This document shows, piece by piece, positions 35,563 through 46,340 of a stretch of DNA of 64,000 bases. Source of the stretch: Stenopsyche tienmushanensis. Its lineage: Eukaryota; Arthropoda; Insecta; Trichoptera; Stenopsychidae. The translations under genes were made by a program, and so were the position numbers. The notes beneath the pieces were generated by a model. That model was given only the letters and a program-made list of their open reading frames with translations. It was not told where the DNA came from and did not search any database. Position 1 is the first letter of the stretch, and each line of letters starts with the position of its first letter. The stretch lies in the NCBI GenBank assembly GCA_008973525.1, contig WACJ01000411.1:124001-188000 (forward strand), written 5' to 3'.

Positions 35563-36239
35563 AAGCTGTCGACTATGATGTTTGTTTTTTTAATGACGTT
35601 AATAATTTAGCTCGTGACGGTGCACGAATTAATTTTTTTTTTTATATATATATTTTTTTTTTAATTTTGTCCAAAATTTTGGTAGATCATAATGTCAATG
35701 TCGTGCAATCTCCGTCCGTCGGTGTCTGAAAAGTTAGCAGACGACGTGACCCCGAACCATTATCGAAGGAGTTAGGTTGGGGTATGTTAGGTTTGGGGTA
35801 TGTGAGGTTGGGCTTTGTGAGGTTGGGTTATGTGAGGTTGGGCTATGTGAGGTTGGGCTATGTGAGGTTGGGGTATGTTAGGTTTGGTTAACCCAACCCA
35901 ACATACCATGAGGTTGGGCTATGTGAGGTTGGGGTATGTTAGGTTTGGTTAACCCAACCCAACATACCCCAACCTCACATAGCCCAACCTCACATACCCC
36001 AACCTAACATACCCCAACCTAACTCCTTCGATAATGGTTTGGGGTCACGTCGTCTGCTAACTTTTCAGACACCGACGGACGGAGATTGCACGACATTGAC
36101 ATTATGATTTACCAAAATTTTGGACAAAATTAAAAAATAAAAAAAAATATATAAAAAAAAAAAAAAAAAAATTCGTGCACCGTCACGAGCTAAATTATTA
36201 ACGTCATTAAAAAAAAACAAACATCATATTGGACAGCTT
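35563..36239. mobile_element. Fold-back palindromic element with central minisatellite
   Basis: Two arms of about 200-300 bp are near-identical in inverse orientation. The left arm runs AAGCTGTC at 35563, ATGATGTTTG, AATAATTTAGCTCGTGACGG, AATCTCCGTCCGTCGGTGTC and TAGCAGACGACGTGACCCC. The right arm is its mirror, ending GACAGCTT at 36239. I see few differences outside the T/A-rich runs (ACCCCGAACC against ACCCCAAACC, GTAGATC against GTAAATC). The centre (about 35770-36030) is a tandem array of roughly 15-bp units like GGTTGGGCTATGTGA on one side and its complement on the other, with GGTTAACC at two symmetry points. No open frame or enzyme is present. The arms are bounded by T-rich runs. Confidence 0.85.
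35770..36030. repeat. 15-bp minisatellite at the palindrome centre
   Basis: Units alternate between GGTTGGGCTATGTGA, GGTTGGGGTATGTTA and GGTTTGGGGTATGTGA. About seven run in one orientation (35775-35880); after GGTTAACC the complement follows, and a partial duplication of the centre gives a second GGTTAACC near 35950. TTAGGTTGGGG within the units recalls the insect TTAGG telomere repeat but is not that repeat. Confidence 0.8.
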
Positions 36240-36346
36240 TGTCTGCCGAATGTAGTATTCCGTCAACCAACCCTGTCTAAAAAATATGTCTTTATATTAT
36301 AAAATAATATGATGTAAGTAAATAAGTACTATCAGTGTATGTGTTG

Positions 36347-36472
36347 AGATCCATTATCGTGGACCCCCATTTTCGTTTCATGGACCCCAATTTTTTTTTT
36401 CGCTGACGTAGACCCCTTACAGGTTGTCATAGACCCCTGGGGGTCGATATAGACAACTTTGGGAATCACTGA
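36347..36472 (-). mobile_element. hAT-like element end
   Basis: The minus strand begins CAGTGATTCCCAAAGTTG (ending at plus 36472), followed by repeated ACCCCC/GGGGTC motifs (GGGGTCTATGACAACC, GGGGTCTACGTCAG, GGGGGTCCACGA). The CAGTGxTTCCCAAAGT start is a common hAT terminal repeat, and subterminal short repeats are typical binding sites. The other end and any gene are not seen. Confidence 0.6.
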
Positions 36473-36504
36473 TTTAGATCAAAAATATACAACAATAACA
36501 TAAA

Positions 36505-36572
36505 TTTTATTTCAACAACCAGGACACTTAAGATATAGGACTTTTGTGTGAAACGTAGCAAAAAAAATATTT
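36505..36572 (-). repeat. Short repeat shared with 48.9 kb
   Basis: TTGCTACGTTTCACACAAAA, then TCCTATATCTTAAGTGTCC on the minus strand match 48945-49012. Confidence 0.5.
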
Positions 36573-38440
36573 TCGATCCATGTGCAAAACATCCTGTATA
36601 TACATCCATCCCCTAATGTTCGTCGATCCAATTTTTAAAAAAAATGATAACTACTTATATAGCAGATGAACTATTTGAATAATCATACCGGCGTGTACTT
36701 TATCAAAGGCAAGGAATCAGGATTAATATTAATCTTTCCAATCGCGTCCAATCTGACGGATGTTAGTCTTAGCAATAAAAGTCTAGGAACGAACTCGTAA
36801 TACTATCGTCTATTGAAGATATCCTTAATTAAAAAAATCGAGCATTGAATATTATGTTCATCTATAATATCTGCTCAAATAGCCTTTTTATAAGCCGGAG
36901 AAAAATTCTCGAGAGGAGATCGCTTACGTCCAATAATGTCACATTAAGATAAAAAGACAGAAATAAGCCATCATGATCACTCTTTGTTACAAATATTTTA
37001 GAGCTTTGCGTAAATTTGCATGTAAAATTTGACATTTGATCTGGTCTTATTGTGTTACCTCGATAGATATGGTACAATTTGACATTTAAGGCAGTTATCT
37101 ATATTTAAGCATACATCGATTTCTGCGCAAAATGTATTCGGTTTTGTGCAAAATTTTTAGTATGTAATAGATGCTCGGCCTTTTCTATAAGTATAATTCG
37201 CTTTATGGACGGAACACGAAGGATATTAATTATGAATGTTATTCTCAGATCTCAGGATTTCAAAATATTTACACCAACAAATATTTACTCGAAAGGGTTC
37301 TGCGTTTTTTTTTAATTTGTAACATAAACCGACGGTTTCTAAAGTGGGTGGCGTTTCCTCTTTACGTGCATTCGGAGCATGATAGGGACGGCCATTTAAC
37401 AAAAGATCGTTCTAAGATTTCTCTTTTTGAAATGTATTTGTCAACTTTAAGCAGCTTTATAAGATTGTTATGTGTGCTTTGCTTTTAGAGGGATTTTATA
37501 GTGCTCTTTAAGAATTTATATTTGCTATTGGAAAGTGGGCAGTTCTTTTAATGACGTATTAACGACGAGGAAGTCCCGCAAAAGCTCATACGATCATAGT
37601 TCCACAGACGATAAATATTATTCGTTTTATTCCCTATTTAGATCCGTAAAACGAATTCAATTTGAATATTATTAAACTTACGATGCATCATGTCATCAGA
37701 ATTACCGTATTTATTTGAAATCCATGTTATTCATCCATATCATTATTTTTACATTAGCCACTAGTCTATTTTCCACCACCAGGTGGTAAGAAAAACGGCT
37801 AATTCAGGGCAATTTTATCATAAAGTGACCGTTTTATATACAGCGATGCAGTTGAGCAAGGCGTCGCTATGTTCCAATAGTCTCATTATGCGTCGTTATA
37901 TCGAATTACGCATCATTACGTCGGTATCATCAATTTTACGACCCTACTGAAACAAAGACGTCATCCCTATTTAGCAAAAAAAAGGCATGCAGTATACCCC
38001 ATGCTATTCATTGTTTTGAATTGAAATATTCCTAGAATCTAACGACCAGAAATGATGCTATTATATTCAAATTATATATCGTTAAATCCTTGACGATTAT
38101 GTGAATTTAGCGCAATTCGACATTGAAACAAATATAAAGGATCTTTCGAATGTGACACCTAGATGTTTTTATTTGTAATATTTTCTCGAATTGTGTGACA
38201 TGTATTGTCCTCTTGTTAGAAATAGACAACAAACACACCAATATGATTCAATTGTGGCCATAAAAGTCACTCAATATTGATTGTTTTCGTTCAGCATTCA
38301 CAGTTACAGCAATTCCAGGACATCTTTGAAGAAACGTAGTCCAATGATTCAATTTTCCCAAAATGCATACCAAACAGTAAATTTTTTTGTGTAGACATCT
38401 TTCCTGAAAAACACGATGATATTAAGCACACAAAATATGA
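36573..38440. other. No recognisable feature
   Basis: AT-rich. The 105-codon frame 37171-37488 (plus) has no familiar motif and no support. Confidence 0.4.
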
Positions 38441-38501
38441 CAATTTGCTTACTGCGTTTGCGGACACTGGGGGTCCGTGGACCACACTTTGCTGACCGCT
38501 G
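38441..38501 (-). mobile_element. hAT-like element end
   Basis: The minus strand begins CAGCGGTCAGCAAAGTGTGG at plus 38501, then TCCACGGACCCCCAGTG. CAGxGGTCxGCAAAGT is a frequent hAT terminal repeat. The interior to the left is not recognisable. Confidence 0.55.
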
Positions 38502-38572
38502 AGTATATTCTATCAACATTTTTTTAAATCCACCAGTCCAAATAGTAATTAACATTTCTAAATTTCTTGCCA

Positions 38573-38725
38573 AACTGCGTAGACAAATAATATTTTTACT
38601 ATGCCTATGTTATTTCCGCAAATGTAAACAATAAGTTGACAAAGTTTTATTGTAATCAAATGAACGGTATGGTAGCGCATTAAATACGGACAAACAAACA
38701 TTGATTTTTATATATTCGATATATA
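38573..38725 (+). repeat. LT3 repeat, copy 3
   Basis: CTGCGTAGACAAATAATATT, AAAGTTTTATTGTAATCAAA and GCGCATTAAATACGGACAAA, ending CATTGATTTTTATATAT. It lacks the left 60 bp of the family. Confidence 0.55.
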
Positions 38726-38744
38726 ACAAGTTGTTTAATCTTTT

Positions 38745-39010
38745 TTTCGTTATCGCTCAAGCATTGGGAAAACCAAGCTGGCATAAGCCCGCAATAAAAT
38801 AAAGACAATAATATTTTCGATCGATTGTAAAATTTAAACAATCCACCCGATCAGTGTTCTTCTGACAACTTCGTTTTATACTGAGAGTTTTTAATCGTTC
38901 TGTAGATACAAGTTTAGGTATGGCGTCCGATCGCGAGGCATTCATTCGTCATATCAGCGGTCCGAACAGCGGACCGATTGGACACACAAACCTTATGGCC
39001 ACTCCGTCCT
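38745..39010 (+). repeat. HM repeat copy, partial
   Basis: Landmarks CAAGCATTGGGAAAACCAAG, GGCATAAGCCCGCAATAAAA, GGCGTCCGATCGCGAGGC, and the stem-loop CGGTCCGAACAGCGGACCG with a changed loop. Confidence 0.65.
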
Positions 39011-40244
39011 GTTTAATCGATCGATCGCATATTATATACTTATCGCGGGCGCTTTATACCTTCGTTGCGTCTCTTGCCAGGATCAAAACCATGATCCGTG
39101 GTCGGATCGGAAAAATCGAATGACTCTTTATTTTTACATGCATACCCTTTGGAGTCATTTTTATGATGACAACCTAAATGATTTTTTTTAAACATATCGA
39201 CATTGATTTCAGCGCATGAATATTCCTCAAACTAGATTTCATACTATAAAAGCAATCGTATTTTTTCAGCTTATTTAGTATATCGTCCACCAGTGGCGTT
39301 TTTGAATTAACGGACGCGGTCCATCATATAAATCAATACTGAGTGAGTGGCTACGGGAAAATGAAATATAGCAACGATGCTTGCAGAACACATAGGTACG
39401 GTTCAGTGTAGTCTGGTTTAATAAATTTTCTCATTTATTGGTAGTTTTTCCTCAGCATTTTCCCGTTGGAGTGCAATAGGCGTGGAGCTTTATACAATGG
39501 ACAAATAAGAAGGAACTTCGGCATTTGATGCAGAAAACATCGTCGCTTATAAAAATAGAAAAGCTCAGGACTTTCAGCGCGGAAAACTTTCAGAATGAGA
39601 CCATATCGTAGATAGTAATATAAAACCTACCCTTTCGGTGGAGTTACAAACTTTGTTCGCTTTGAAACAACACACTAATTAATTCAAAAATGCAACTAAA
39701 TTAATTAGCAATTTTAAACAATCAATTTTATTTAATTAAATGGAATTTAATTTTGAGGACTGACTGAGATAAAATGAGATATATGATGGCAAAGGAAAAA
39801 AGTATAATTTTTTATTATGATTGGCCGTATTTGTTGTTGTCCAGAGTCCTGGGCGAATATAAAATTGTCCCGGAATTTCAGAGAAAACTCTCGATCAAAA
39901 TCACAAAGATTTCAAAGTGGTTATATTTATTTTGCTCATGACGAACGTCCGTCCTCCACTTTTTGCATTTTTTTTTTAGGTGGCCTTTGGCGATACCTTT
40001 TATGGGACCATTACCAACCATTTTGACATGGTTTTTCATGGCATATATATATGTTTTTTAAAAATGTGGTTGCCCTTAACACGGGACTACCTACAAGTAG
40101 GCAGGTTTTTTGCATTTAAAAACGATAATGCTTTGGGTAATGTGTCCTGGAATTGTCTTAGAAAAAAATGGTAATCCTAATTATACAAGTTGAAATTTTC
40201 GGAAAATGATGAGGAAAAAATAATACCAACCTAATCTCGCACAC
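39011..40244. other. No recognisable feature
   Basis: AT-rich with open frames under 70 codons and no shared repeat. Confidence 0.4.
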
Positions 40245-41055
40245 GATTTTTATTTTATTTGACCATTCTACTTTACATGAATCAACAATGATTAACTATG
40301 CGTTTTTATTCGGGTGGGTGTTGGAGTAGAGGTAGAGGATGCTGTGGAGTAGGTTTGTTCATCAAACGCTGCTGGAGTAGTCCAGCTAACATGAGTTGGG
40401 TGCGCAGGTCACCCTATTCTGCATACCCATAAAGGGGTATATGGAACAGCCGATTACAGTAGGTGGAGACTGTATCAAAGGCTCACCACTATCCTCAACA
40501 GCCTAGTCAAACAGGGGAGAACGGTTTTATGCTGTTCGAACGGCGACTCGTCTCCGTGGCCAAGTACTAAGAATGACCGAACCGATAGGAGTATCATGGG
40601 AAAGGGGTAGCCCCCTTCAAACAGGTTGAACTCATGATGGCACCTGGGGCTAAAGGATCAGTGGAAGACACTGTTTGTGTGGCTAGTCCTGGGTAACCCA
40701 GAACAGACCATACAGCATCGCAGGAAATGGGTTCGATTAATAATGAACCCCCAATACATCTCTGTTCTTTGTTATCGCTTAAACATTGGGTCGACCCAAT
40801 CGGCATAAGCCCGCAATAAAATAAAGGCAACAATATTTTCGACCGATTGTAAAAATTAAACAACCCACCCGATAAGTCTTCTTCGGACAACTTCATTTTG
40901 TAATGAGAGTTCGTAATCGTTCTATAGACATATTATGGCGTTCGATCGCGAGGCGCTCATTCGACGTGTCGGCGGTCCGAAAAGCGGACCGGTTGGACAC
41001 ACAGATCTTGTGGCCACTATCCGTCCTCTTTTGGGGCTTTCTCATGTTCAAATGT
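40245..41055 (+). repeat. HM repeat copy interrupted by a DR insertion
   Basis: The left piece (40245-40317) has TTTGACCATTCTACTTTACA and TGAATCAACAATGATTAAC. The right piece (40767-41055) has TTTGTTATCGCTTAAACATT, GGCGTTCGATCGCGAGGCGC and the intact stem-loop CGGTCCGAAAAGCGGACCG. In the copy at 41.8 kb these two pieces are adjacent, so the 450-bp DR block between them was inserted. Confidence 0.65.
40318..40766 (+). repeat. DR repeat, copy 1 (nested)
   Basis: GTTTGTTCATCAAACGCTGC, ACATGAGTTGGGTGCGCAGG, CACCTGGGGCTAAAGGATCA, TGGCTAGTCCTGGGTAACCC and GGTTCGATTAATAATGAACC match the inverse of 44975-45440. No reverse transcriptase or transposase motif is present; the type is unknown. Confidence 0.65.
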
Positions 41056-41710
41056 TTGGTTAATATGCGATATACATCGTTTTTGAATGATTTTTGATAG
41101 CTCGCGCGCTTACAGTCGACGATTGTCCAAAACCATTTTGTGGATTTTCTTCACCATTTATGGGGTGGTTATTTCATTTGGTCGACCACTGTGCTTATAT
41201 AATATAATATACTTGATGATCATTTGGCGTCGTTTTATCGCGAAGTCAATATTCTATATATATTTATTTTAATAATTTACATTTCATTGATACTGTAAAT
41301 TAATATAAAATCTAGTTGAGAATTTATACTAGAAAATATTATTCCAATGGAAATGTATTCGAGCGTTAATTCGGGACGATGTCATGAAAGCGTGTAGACC
41401 TGGAAATGGTTTGATAGACATTGCATTTTAAAACATTTTAGTCCCTCGGCTCATACTCTCTTTGTGAAGCCCTTTGCAATGCTGCTTTTAGTTTTCCGAT
41501 TCAATATACAGAAAACATAGTTTCATATTTGAGTTTCACTATTTTTCCATTCTAGCCGATGTTACTTTTAAACGTGAAAACCTTAAATATAAAATTTAAA
41601 TTCAGAGAGCGTGAACACATCTGTCAGTATATTTGCTTGCAAACGAACGTACAGAGTTTCACATAGAAGATTAGTCATTCATTTGAGAAGATTGTATATC
41701 GCACAATCAA

Positions 41711-42257
41711 TCAGGATCGTATCCAGGGAGGGGAAAAAAGGGCGCTCGCCACGGGTGCAATTGGGCTTAGGGCGCAAAACGCAGAATACAGATCGAGAAT
41801 TGCATATGCTTTTTTATTTTACTTGACCATTCTACTTTACATGAATCAACACTGATTGACTGTCTTTTTCTTAAACAAAGATAACAATATTTTCGATCGA
41901 ATGTAAACTTTAAACTTCTTCGGATAACTTTGTTTTTTGATGAAAGATCATAATCGTTATATAGGCATGTTCAGGTAAGGTGCGCAATTGCGAGGCGCTC
42001 AATCGTGATATAAGCGGTCATAAAAGCGGACCGATTGGACACACAGAGTTGAGAATAAGTGTGTCCTTTCGGACGTAGATATTACACCCAGGTTTTGCAT
42101 CTTGCACTTGTGTTGAGCGGATTGGCATGCTCTCGAATAGTGGGACCAATAAACACATCAGATGCTGTTTTGTAATAGTATTATTTAATATTTAAAAAAA
42201 TGGATTTTCAGGGGGATATTTTAGATACTTTCTTAATACTCTCGTTACGGCTCTGCA
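41711..42257 (+). mobile_element. HM element with both ends
   Basis: The left end is CAGGGAGGGG, then CGCTCGCCACGGGTGCAATT and TAGGGCGCAAAACGCAGAA. The right end is CTCGTTACGGCTCTG at 42257, the inverse of CAGAGCCGTAACGAG. The interior has TTGACCATTCTACTTTACAT, CAATATTTTCGATCGAATGT, a decayed stem-loop (GCGGTCATAAAAGCGGACCG) and GATTGGACACACAGAG. It spans about 547 bp with a moderate internal deletion compared with 13026-13676. Confidence 0.6.
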
Positions 42258-42497
42258 AACAATGATCGAAGGTTCTGTGTACAATTAATATCATATCATC
42301 ATTCCTATAGCATGATACATGCAACCCAAATTAAACTTGGAGGCTCTTCAGAAACTATTACAGAGTAAGACACATAATCTAATTAACTTTATATACGATG
42401 ACATGTATATAAAGTTAATAAGATATATTTTACATGACTTAAAATTAGCTTGTTGATTTTATTTCGATTAAATATAGAGTGCTTAAATATTTTACTA
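42258..42497. other. No recognisable feature
   Basis: AT-rich spacer with a local inverted duplication, TTAACTTTATATACG and TGTATATAAAGTTAA, near 42380-42418. Confidence 0.4.
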
Positions 42498-42883
42498 GGT
42501 TGTCCCATAAGTTTCTTTCGCAAATGAACACAGATCTAATCATTGTCATGGTTGAAGAAAATCCGCGATATACTGTCCGCGAAATAGCTAACAAGTTAGA
42601 AATTCGACGAACATCCGTCCATAATCATCTGACAAAATTGGGCTACAAATTCTTTACGTGTTAAAAATTTTAATTCAAAAAATGATATAAAAATGTACCT
42701 TGATCAATATTTTGCCAACAAACCTGGGAAATTTTGGCAAAGAGACATTATGAGGCTTCCGGGGAGATGGAGAAAGGTAATAAAACAGAATGGATCATAT
42801 ATTATTCAATACATTTTGGTGTAATACAAATTTTTCTTTATTTTTTTCTTAGCATGAAAACGAAAGAAACTTATGGGACACCC
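42498..42883 (+). mobile_element. mariner deletion derivative with both terminal repeats
   Basis: The left terminal repeat, GGTTGTCCCATAAGTTTCTT, at 42498 faces the right repeat AAGAAACTTATGGGACACCC-like sequence ending at 42883. Flanking TA dinucleotides at 42496-42497 and 42884-42885 fit the TA target duplication of mariner. Inside, 42524-42660 reads MNTDLIIVMVEENPRYTVRE and IANKLEIRRTSVHNHLTKLG, the N-terminal DNA-binding part. It is followed at once by YLDQYFANKPGKFWQ and LPGRWRKVINQN-like C-terminal coding. The whole catalytic core is missing, so the element can only move with an enzyme supplied elsewhere. Confidence 0.9.
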
Positions 42884-43261
42884 TAATATGTATGGAGTCG
42901 TCACTATCAATTCTTTGCGTCAATCAATCTGATAATATTGGCTTGAAAATCTGTGATCCATCATGCAATTGCTGCCATGGAATATTATCAATCATGACAT
43001 GGCAGGTCCAGTAATATTTTCTGAACGATTTTCACATCAAACTATTAAAATACTGTTATAAAAGAATTGATCCAATATTTAAATTAATATTTTAAAATTG
43101 ATCTGAAGAAGTTCAGACAGTGATCAGTTCTTCGACTGACACTACAAAAAAATCATTTTTTAAGTGCTAATATTATATTATTGTATGTTTGCACCGATGC
43201 ACTTAATCGTTACATTGTGCATTTATAGTTCCAAAGATTGTCGTCATACTTAACAAATTAT
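42884..43261. other. No recognisable feature
   Basis: AT-rich gap between the mariner derivative and the Tigger fragment. Confidence 0.4.
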
Positions 43262-43570
43262 TTAATTTAAGAAGGAAGGATGAAAAAATCAGGAAATACA
43301 GAAGTTATAAAATCAACTGGAGAGCCAATATCTGGTGTATTATTGTGTGAAAAAGCAATTATTTTTAATACAAAATTAAATGGAGATTCTACCTTCAAAG
43401 CAAGTTTGGGCTGGCTTGAAAAAATCAAAGGACAACATGGTATCAGGGAACTTGAAATTCATGGGGAAAGGCTTTTCATTGATATACTTTCAGCAAACAC
43501 ATTCATTACCATTAGATTGGAAGCAGATATTACATCGTATTACATGGTTCCAGATGCTGTAGCACCAAGC
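43262..43570 (+). pseudogene. Tigger/pogo transposase, CENP-B-type DNA-binding fragment
   Basis: The frame from 43280 reads GEPISGVLLCEKAIIFNTKL, STFKASLGWLEKIKGQHGIR and ELEIHGERL. This is the second helix-turn-helix (CENP-B/Tc5 type) of Tigger and jerky-like proteins, where PxSGPLLxEKA and FKASxGWLxxFKxRHGIR are hallmarks. The catalytic DDE domain does not follow. Instead the same frame continues into reverse transcriptase sequence. The region complements the N-terminal piece at 33890-34255 but lies on the other strand 9 kb away. Confidence 0.85.
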
Positions 43571-43850
43571 TTAAAGGAGCTAGAAGTTCTTGTAAGAAAC
43601 ATCTGCCCAATGAAATCGTCTAGACTGGATCACATCGATGGACGCATCTTCAAAAGGGCCTTTCGGCAGATCGACCTCGATCTTTGTTTCATTTTTCAGG
43701 AGTGTTTCAAGACAGGCGTCTTTCTTAAGGACTGGTTGCCGTTCTTACGAAACCAAAGATGAACAAACAACCAGAAGACCCAGAGGCGTATCGAATCATA
43801 GTGTTGCTTCCCACACTGGGAAAACTCCCGGAGAAAATATATAGGATGAA
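43571..43850 (+). pseudogene. R1-like reverse transcriptase fragment fused to Tigger frame
   Basis: The frame continues LVRNICPMKSSRLDHIDGRI, FKRAFRQIDLDLCFIFQECF and KTGVFLKDW. After a frame change come TKPKMNKQPEDPEAYRIIVL and LPTLGKLPEKIYR. This is the finger region of R1-group non-LTR reverse transcriptases, with the KxPGxDxIDGRI and DPxAYRxIxLLPTLGKLLE blocks. The 160-codon open frame 43280-43762 is therefore a chance fusion of two unrelated transposon genes. Confidence 0.85.
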
Positions 43851-44974
43851 TATCATAACTTTCTATTTAATGTAGAAGATGTAAGCGAGTGGTTAAATTG
43901 CGATGCAAATAATCCTTGTCCATCAATTATGATTCCGGATAATCGAGTTTTTTCTGTATATAAATTTTAATGATATTCGCGCTAGAATTTTACAATATAC
44001 ATACATTTTCGCGAAACGTGAACACTCTCTTTGTTGCCTCGAAAATATTACCATTTTCTATGACATTCATAATTAATATGCTATTAAACTGTGCATTTTT
44101 TCAGGATTTACATATTCTATTTCCCCCTCTCGACTCTATTTAATTTAGCGTTTTTCAGTCATTTTCGACTGAATAATTGGCAGATCAAATCTGCGTTTAT
44201 GCAGTTTATAATTTAACATATTTGCAAATTTAATCTGAAACCAATTTCACTTGGACCATTTAGACATGAGCGCTTGTTGTAATCGATAATTTAAAGCCAT
44301 TTCATTAAAAGCTCTACATCGCCCCGTACAAAATTTACTATCGTATTTTCATTAAATATCCGTGTTTGAACTACAACATTATAGTCTCTCATACCACTTA
44401 TTGTGTGGAAAATTTTGGAATTGAAAATTTCCAGGAAATTTCTATCCATCAAATGTACTATATGAGATAAAATCATGTACTAAAATTCGCTAATTATTAA
44501 TAATACAATAAAATTGGGTATTAAAATGTATGCGCGTTATATGTTTCTATGTGGATGCTTAAAAAATAATAGTTAAAGATGAAAAGAAATGCTATAAATA
44601 CTTGTACACCAGAATGCGACAAAGTCCATATTTTACACTCTATTATCGTTATATAACATATCTATGAACATAATTTTGTCGAAAGGTAAATCATCACTCT
44701 ATAAGTTTGTAGGATTTTTTTGCAGGAATTGCGAAAAAACGACCACAAATGAACACCTATTGTCAATTTCCAAGGCTGATTAAAATATAAAATAGAGTAT
44801 TTGGTGTGGTTGATGAGATTTGTGATGGATCATACATTTTTTTATTACGATCCTGAAAAAGTCCTTGATATTGCGTTCGAGTTGTTGAAATTAGTCTAGG
44901 AATTTTCATCTCCAAATAATTCTTTTCAACTATTGAGCCTATTTTAATGTTAGGATCAAGACGACAGACATTAG
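43851..44974. other. No recognisable feature
   Basis: AT-rich. The minus-strand 121-codon frame at 44763-45128 begins in the DR repeat and runs leftward into this region without a familiar motif. Confidence 0.4.
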
Positions 44975-45440
44975 GCAGCGACTGAATGGATTGGGGGTTC
45001 ATTATTAATCGAACCCATTTCCTGCGCTGCTGTATGATCTGTTCCGGGTTACCCAGGACTAGCCACACAAAGAAAGTCTTCCACTGATCTTTTAGCCCCG
45101 CAACCCCGCAGAGCGTCCAGGTGCTCATCCCTTTTGCTCCACGCCCTCCAGGGGAGGCGAGGTTTCCACGGGAAAGGTCAGCTTCAGACTATGTGCACCC
45201 GAATGTGCGATGGAGGAGGAAGGACTAAGGTTATGCTAAATTCAAGGGATTCACTGTCATCACGAGTCCAACCTCAGTTTGAAGGGGGTTGCAGCACCCT
45301 GTTGCACACACCCCTTTATGGGTATGCAGAACAGGGTGACCTGCGCACCCAACTCATGTTAGCTAAGTTACCCCAGCAGCGTTTGATGAACAAACCGACA
45401 AGGCTTTGCACACCTCTACTCCACAGCATTATCCAAGGGA
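44975..45440 (-). repeat. DR repeat, copy 2
   Basis: Inverse of 40318-40766 with an extra 170-bp segment (AAGCTGACCTTTCCCGTGG, GCCTCCCCTGGAGGGCGTGG) lost from copy 1. The 161-codon plus-strand frame through it is a by-product of GC-rich sequence, since copy 1 does not keep it. Confidence 0.65.
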
Positions 45441-46340
45441 TTCAACCGTTGCCCACGGGCATAGGGATGAAAATAATTTTTAAACACTCAAACCAAATAA
45501 AAGATTCAAAGGTAATTGCCAAAATTTCATCAATTGAAAATGAATCATATTCCATCATGACAACGAATGTCTATATGCAAAATTTTCTGGAAGGAAATTA
45601 TTTGTTTATTTTAATTTAAAAACACCACTAATTTATTTGAAAGGATTGAAAATTTATGCAAAAGTAAGAGATTTCTATTAAAAATGAATCCAATTTTAAA
45701 TTAAGATTCTAGATAACTTCATAGGGCATAATAGATTACGCTGTATTTCAATTCTACTGTCCTATGGAACTATTCGAGGACTTTTATTGTAGATTTTTTT
45801 CGCACTACAAAAGTTCAACGTCATTACGATGTTGAAATTCATTAAAATGTGTCCACTTTGAAGGCAAGATCGTTTTTCTATTAACTTCAGTATTTTATCT
45901 GCATCAAAGCTAAGATAAAAATCTATCTATTCCCAGCGATATAAATGGCATCGATTGTGATGTTCAATCTAACTTTCCATTGCAGAAAACTTTCAATGAA
46001 GTAACTTTAAAGTAGTTACGACTGGGTATCGTATGATGTACGTAACTGAGTCTCTCTTGGACATACAGCCTTCCATGTACTTGTAACATAATGACTAGTA
46101 GCAATCGATTTCAGCTATCCATAATAGGACGTATTACACAATGTGATCGTAATCAAGAGTTCGTTTTAGCTCCATATAAAAATTTGGGCATACATTTATT
46201 TATTTGTTTCGCAAATAGAGTAAATACATCGGAATGGTTAATGGAAATTTAATGGGGAAGTCACAAAATTAGTACCAATAAAAATTGTTGTCAACATGTT
46301 TTGTTTTCAATGAAAATTCAATTCAATTCAATTGAAGATT
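45441..46340. other. No recognisable feature
   Basis: AT-rich, no shared repeats or motif-bearing frames. Confidence 0.45.

Noticed and set aside
35770..36030. Telomere repeat array
   Set aside because: The units are about 15 bp of GGTTGGGGTATGTTA type, not TTAGG runs, and are arranged as an inverted pair inside a fold-back element.
35770..36030. CRISPR-like array
   Set aside because: Units are contiguous with no unique spacers, and the surrounding DNA is eukaryotic transposon sequence.
37171..37488. 105-codon frame
   Set aside because: No known motif, AT-rich codon content, and no support from repeats or neighbouring exons.
45134..45619. 161-codon open frame on the plus strand
   Set aside because: Its first two-thirds are the inverse of the DR repeat and are not preserved in DR copy 1; the tail is AT-rich with no motif.
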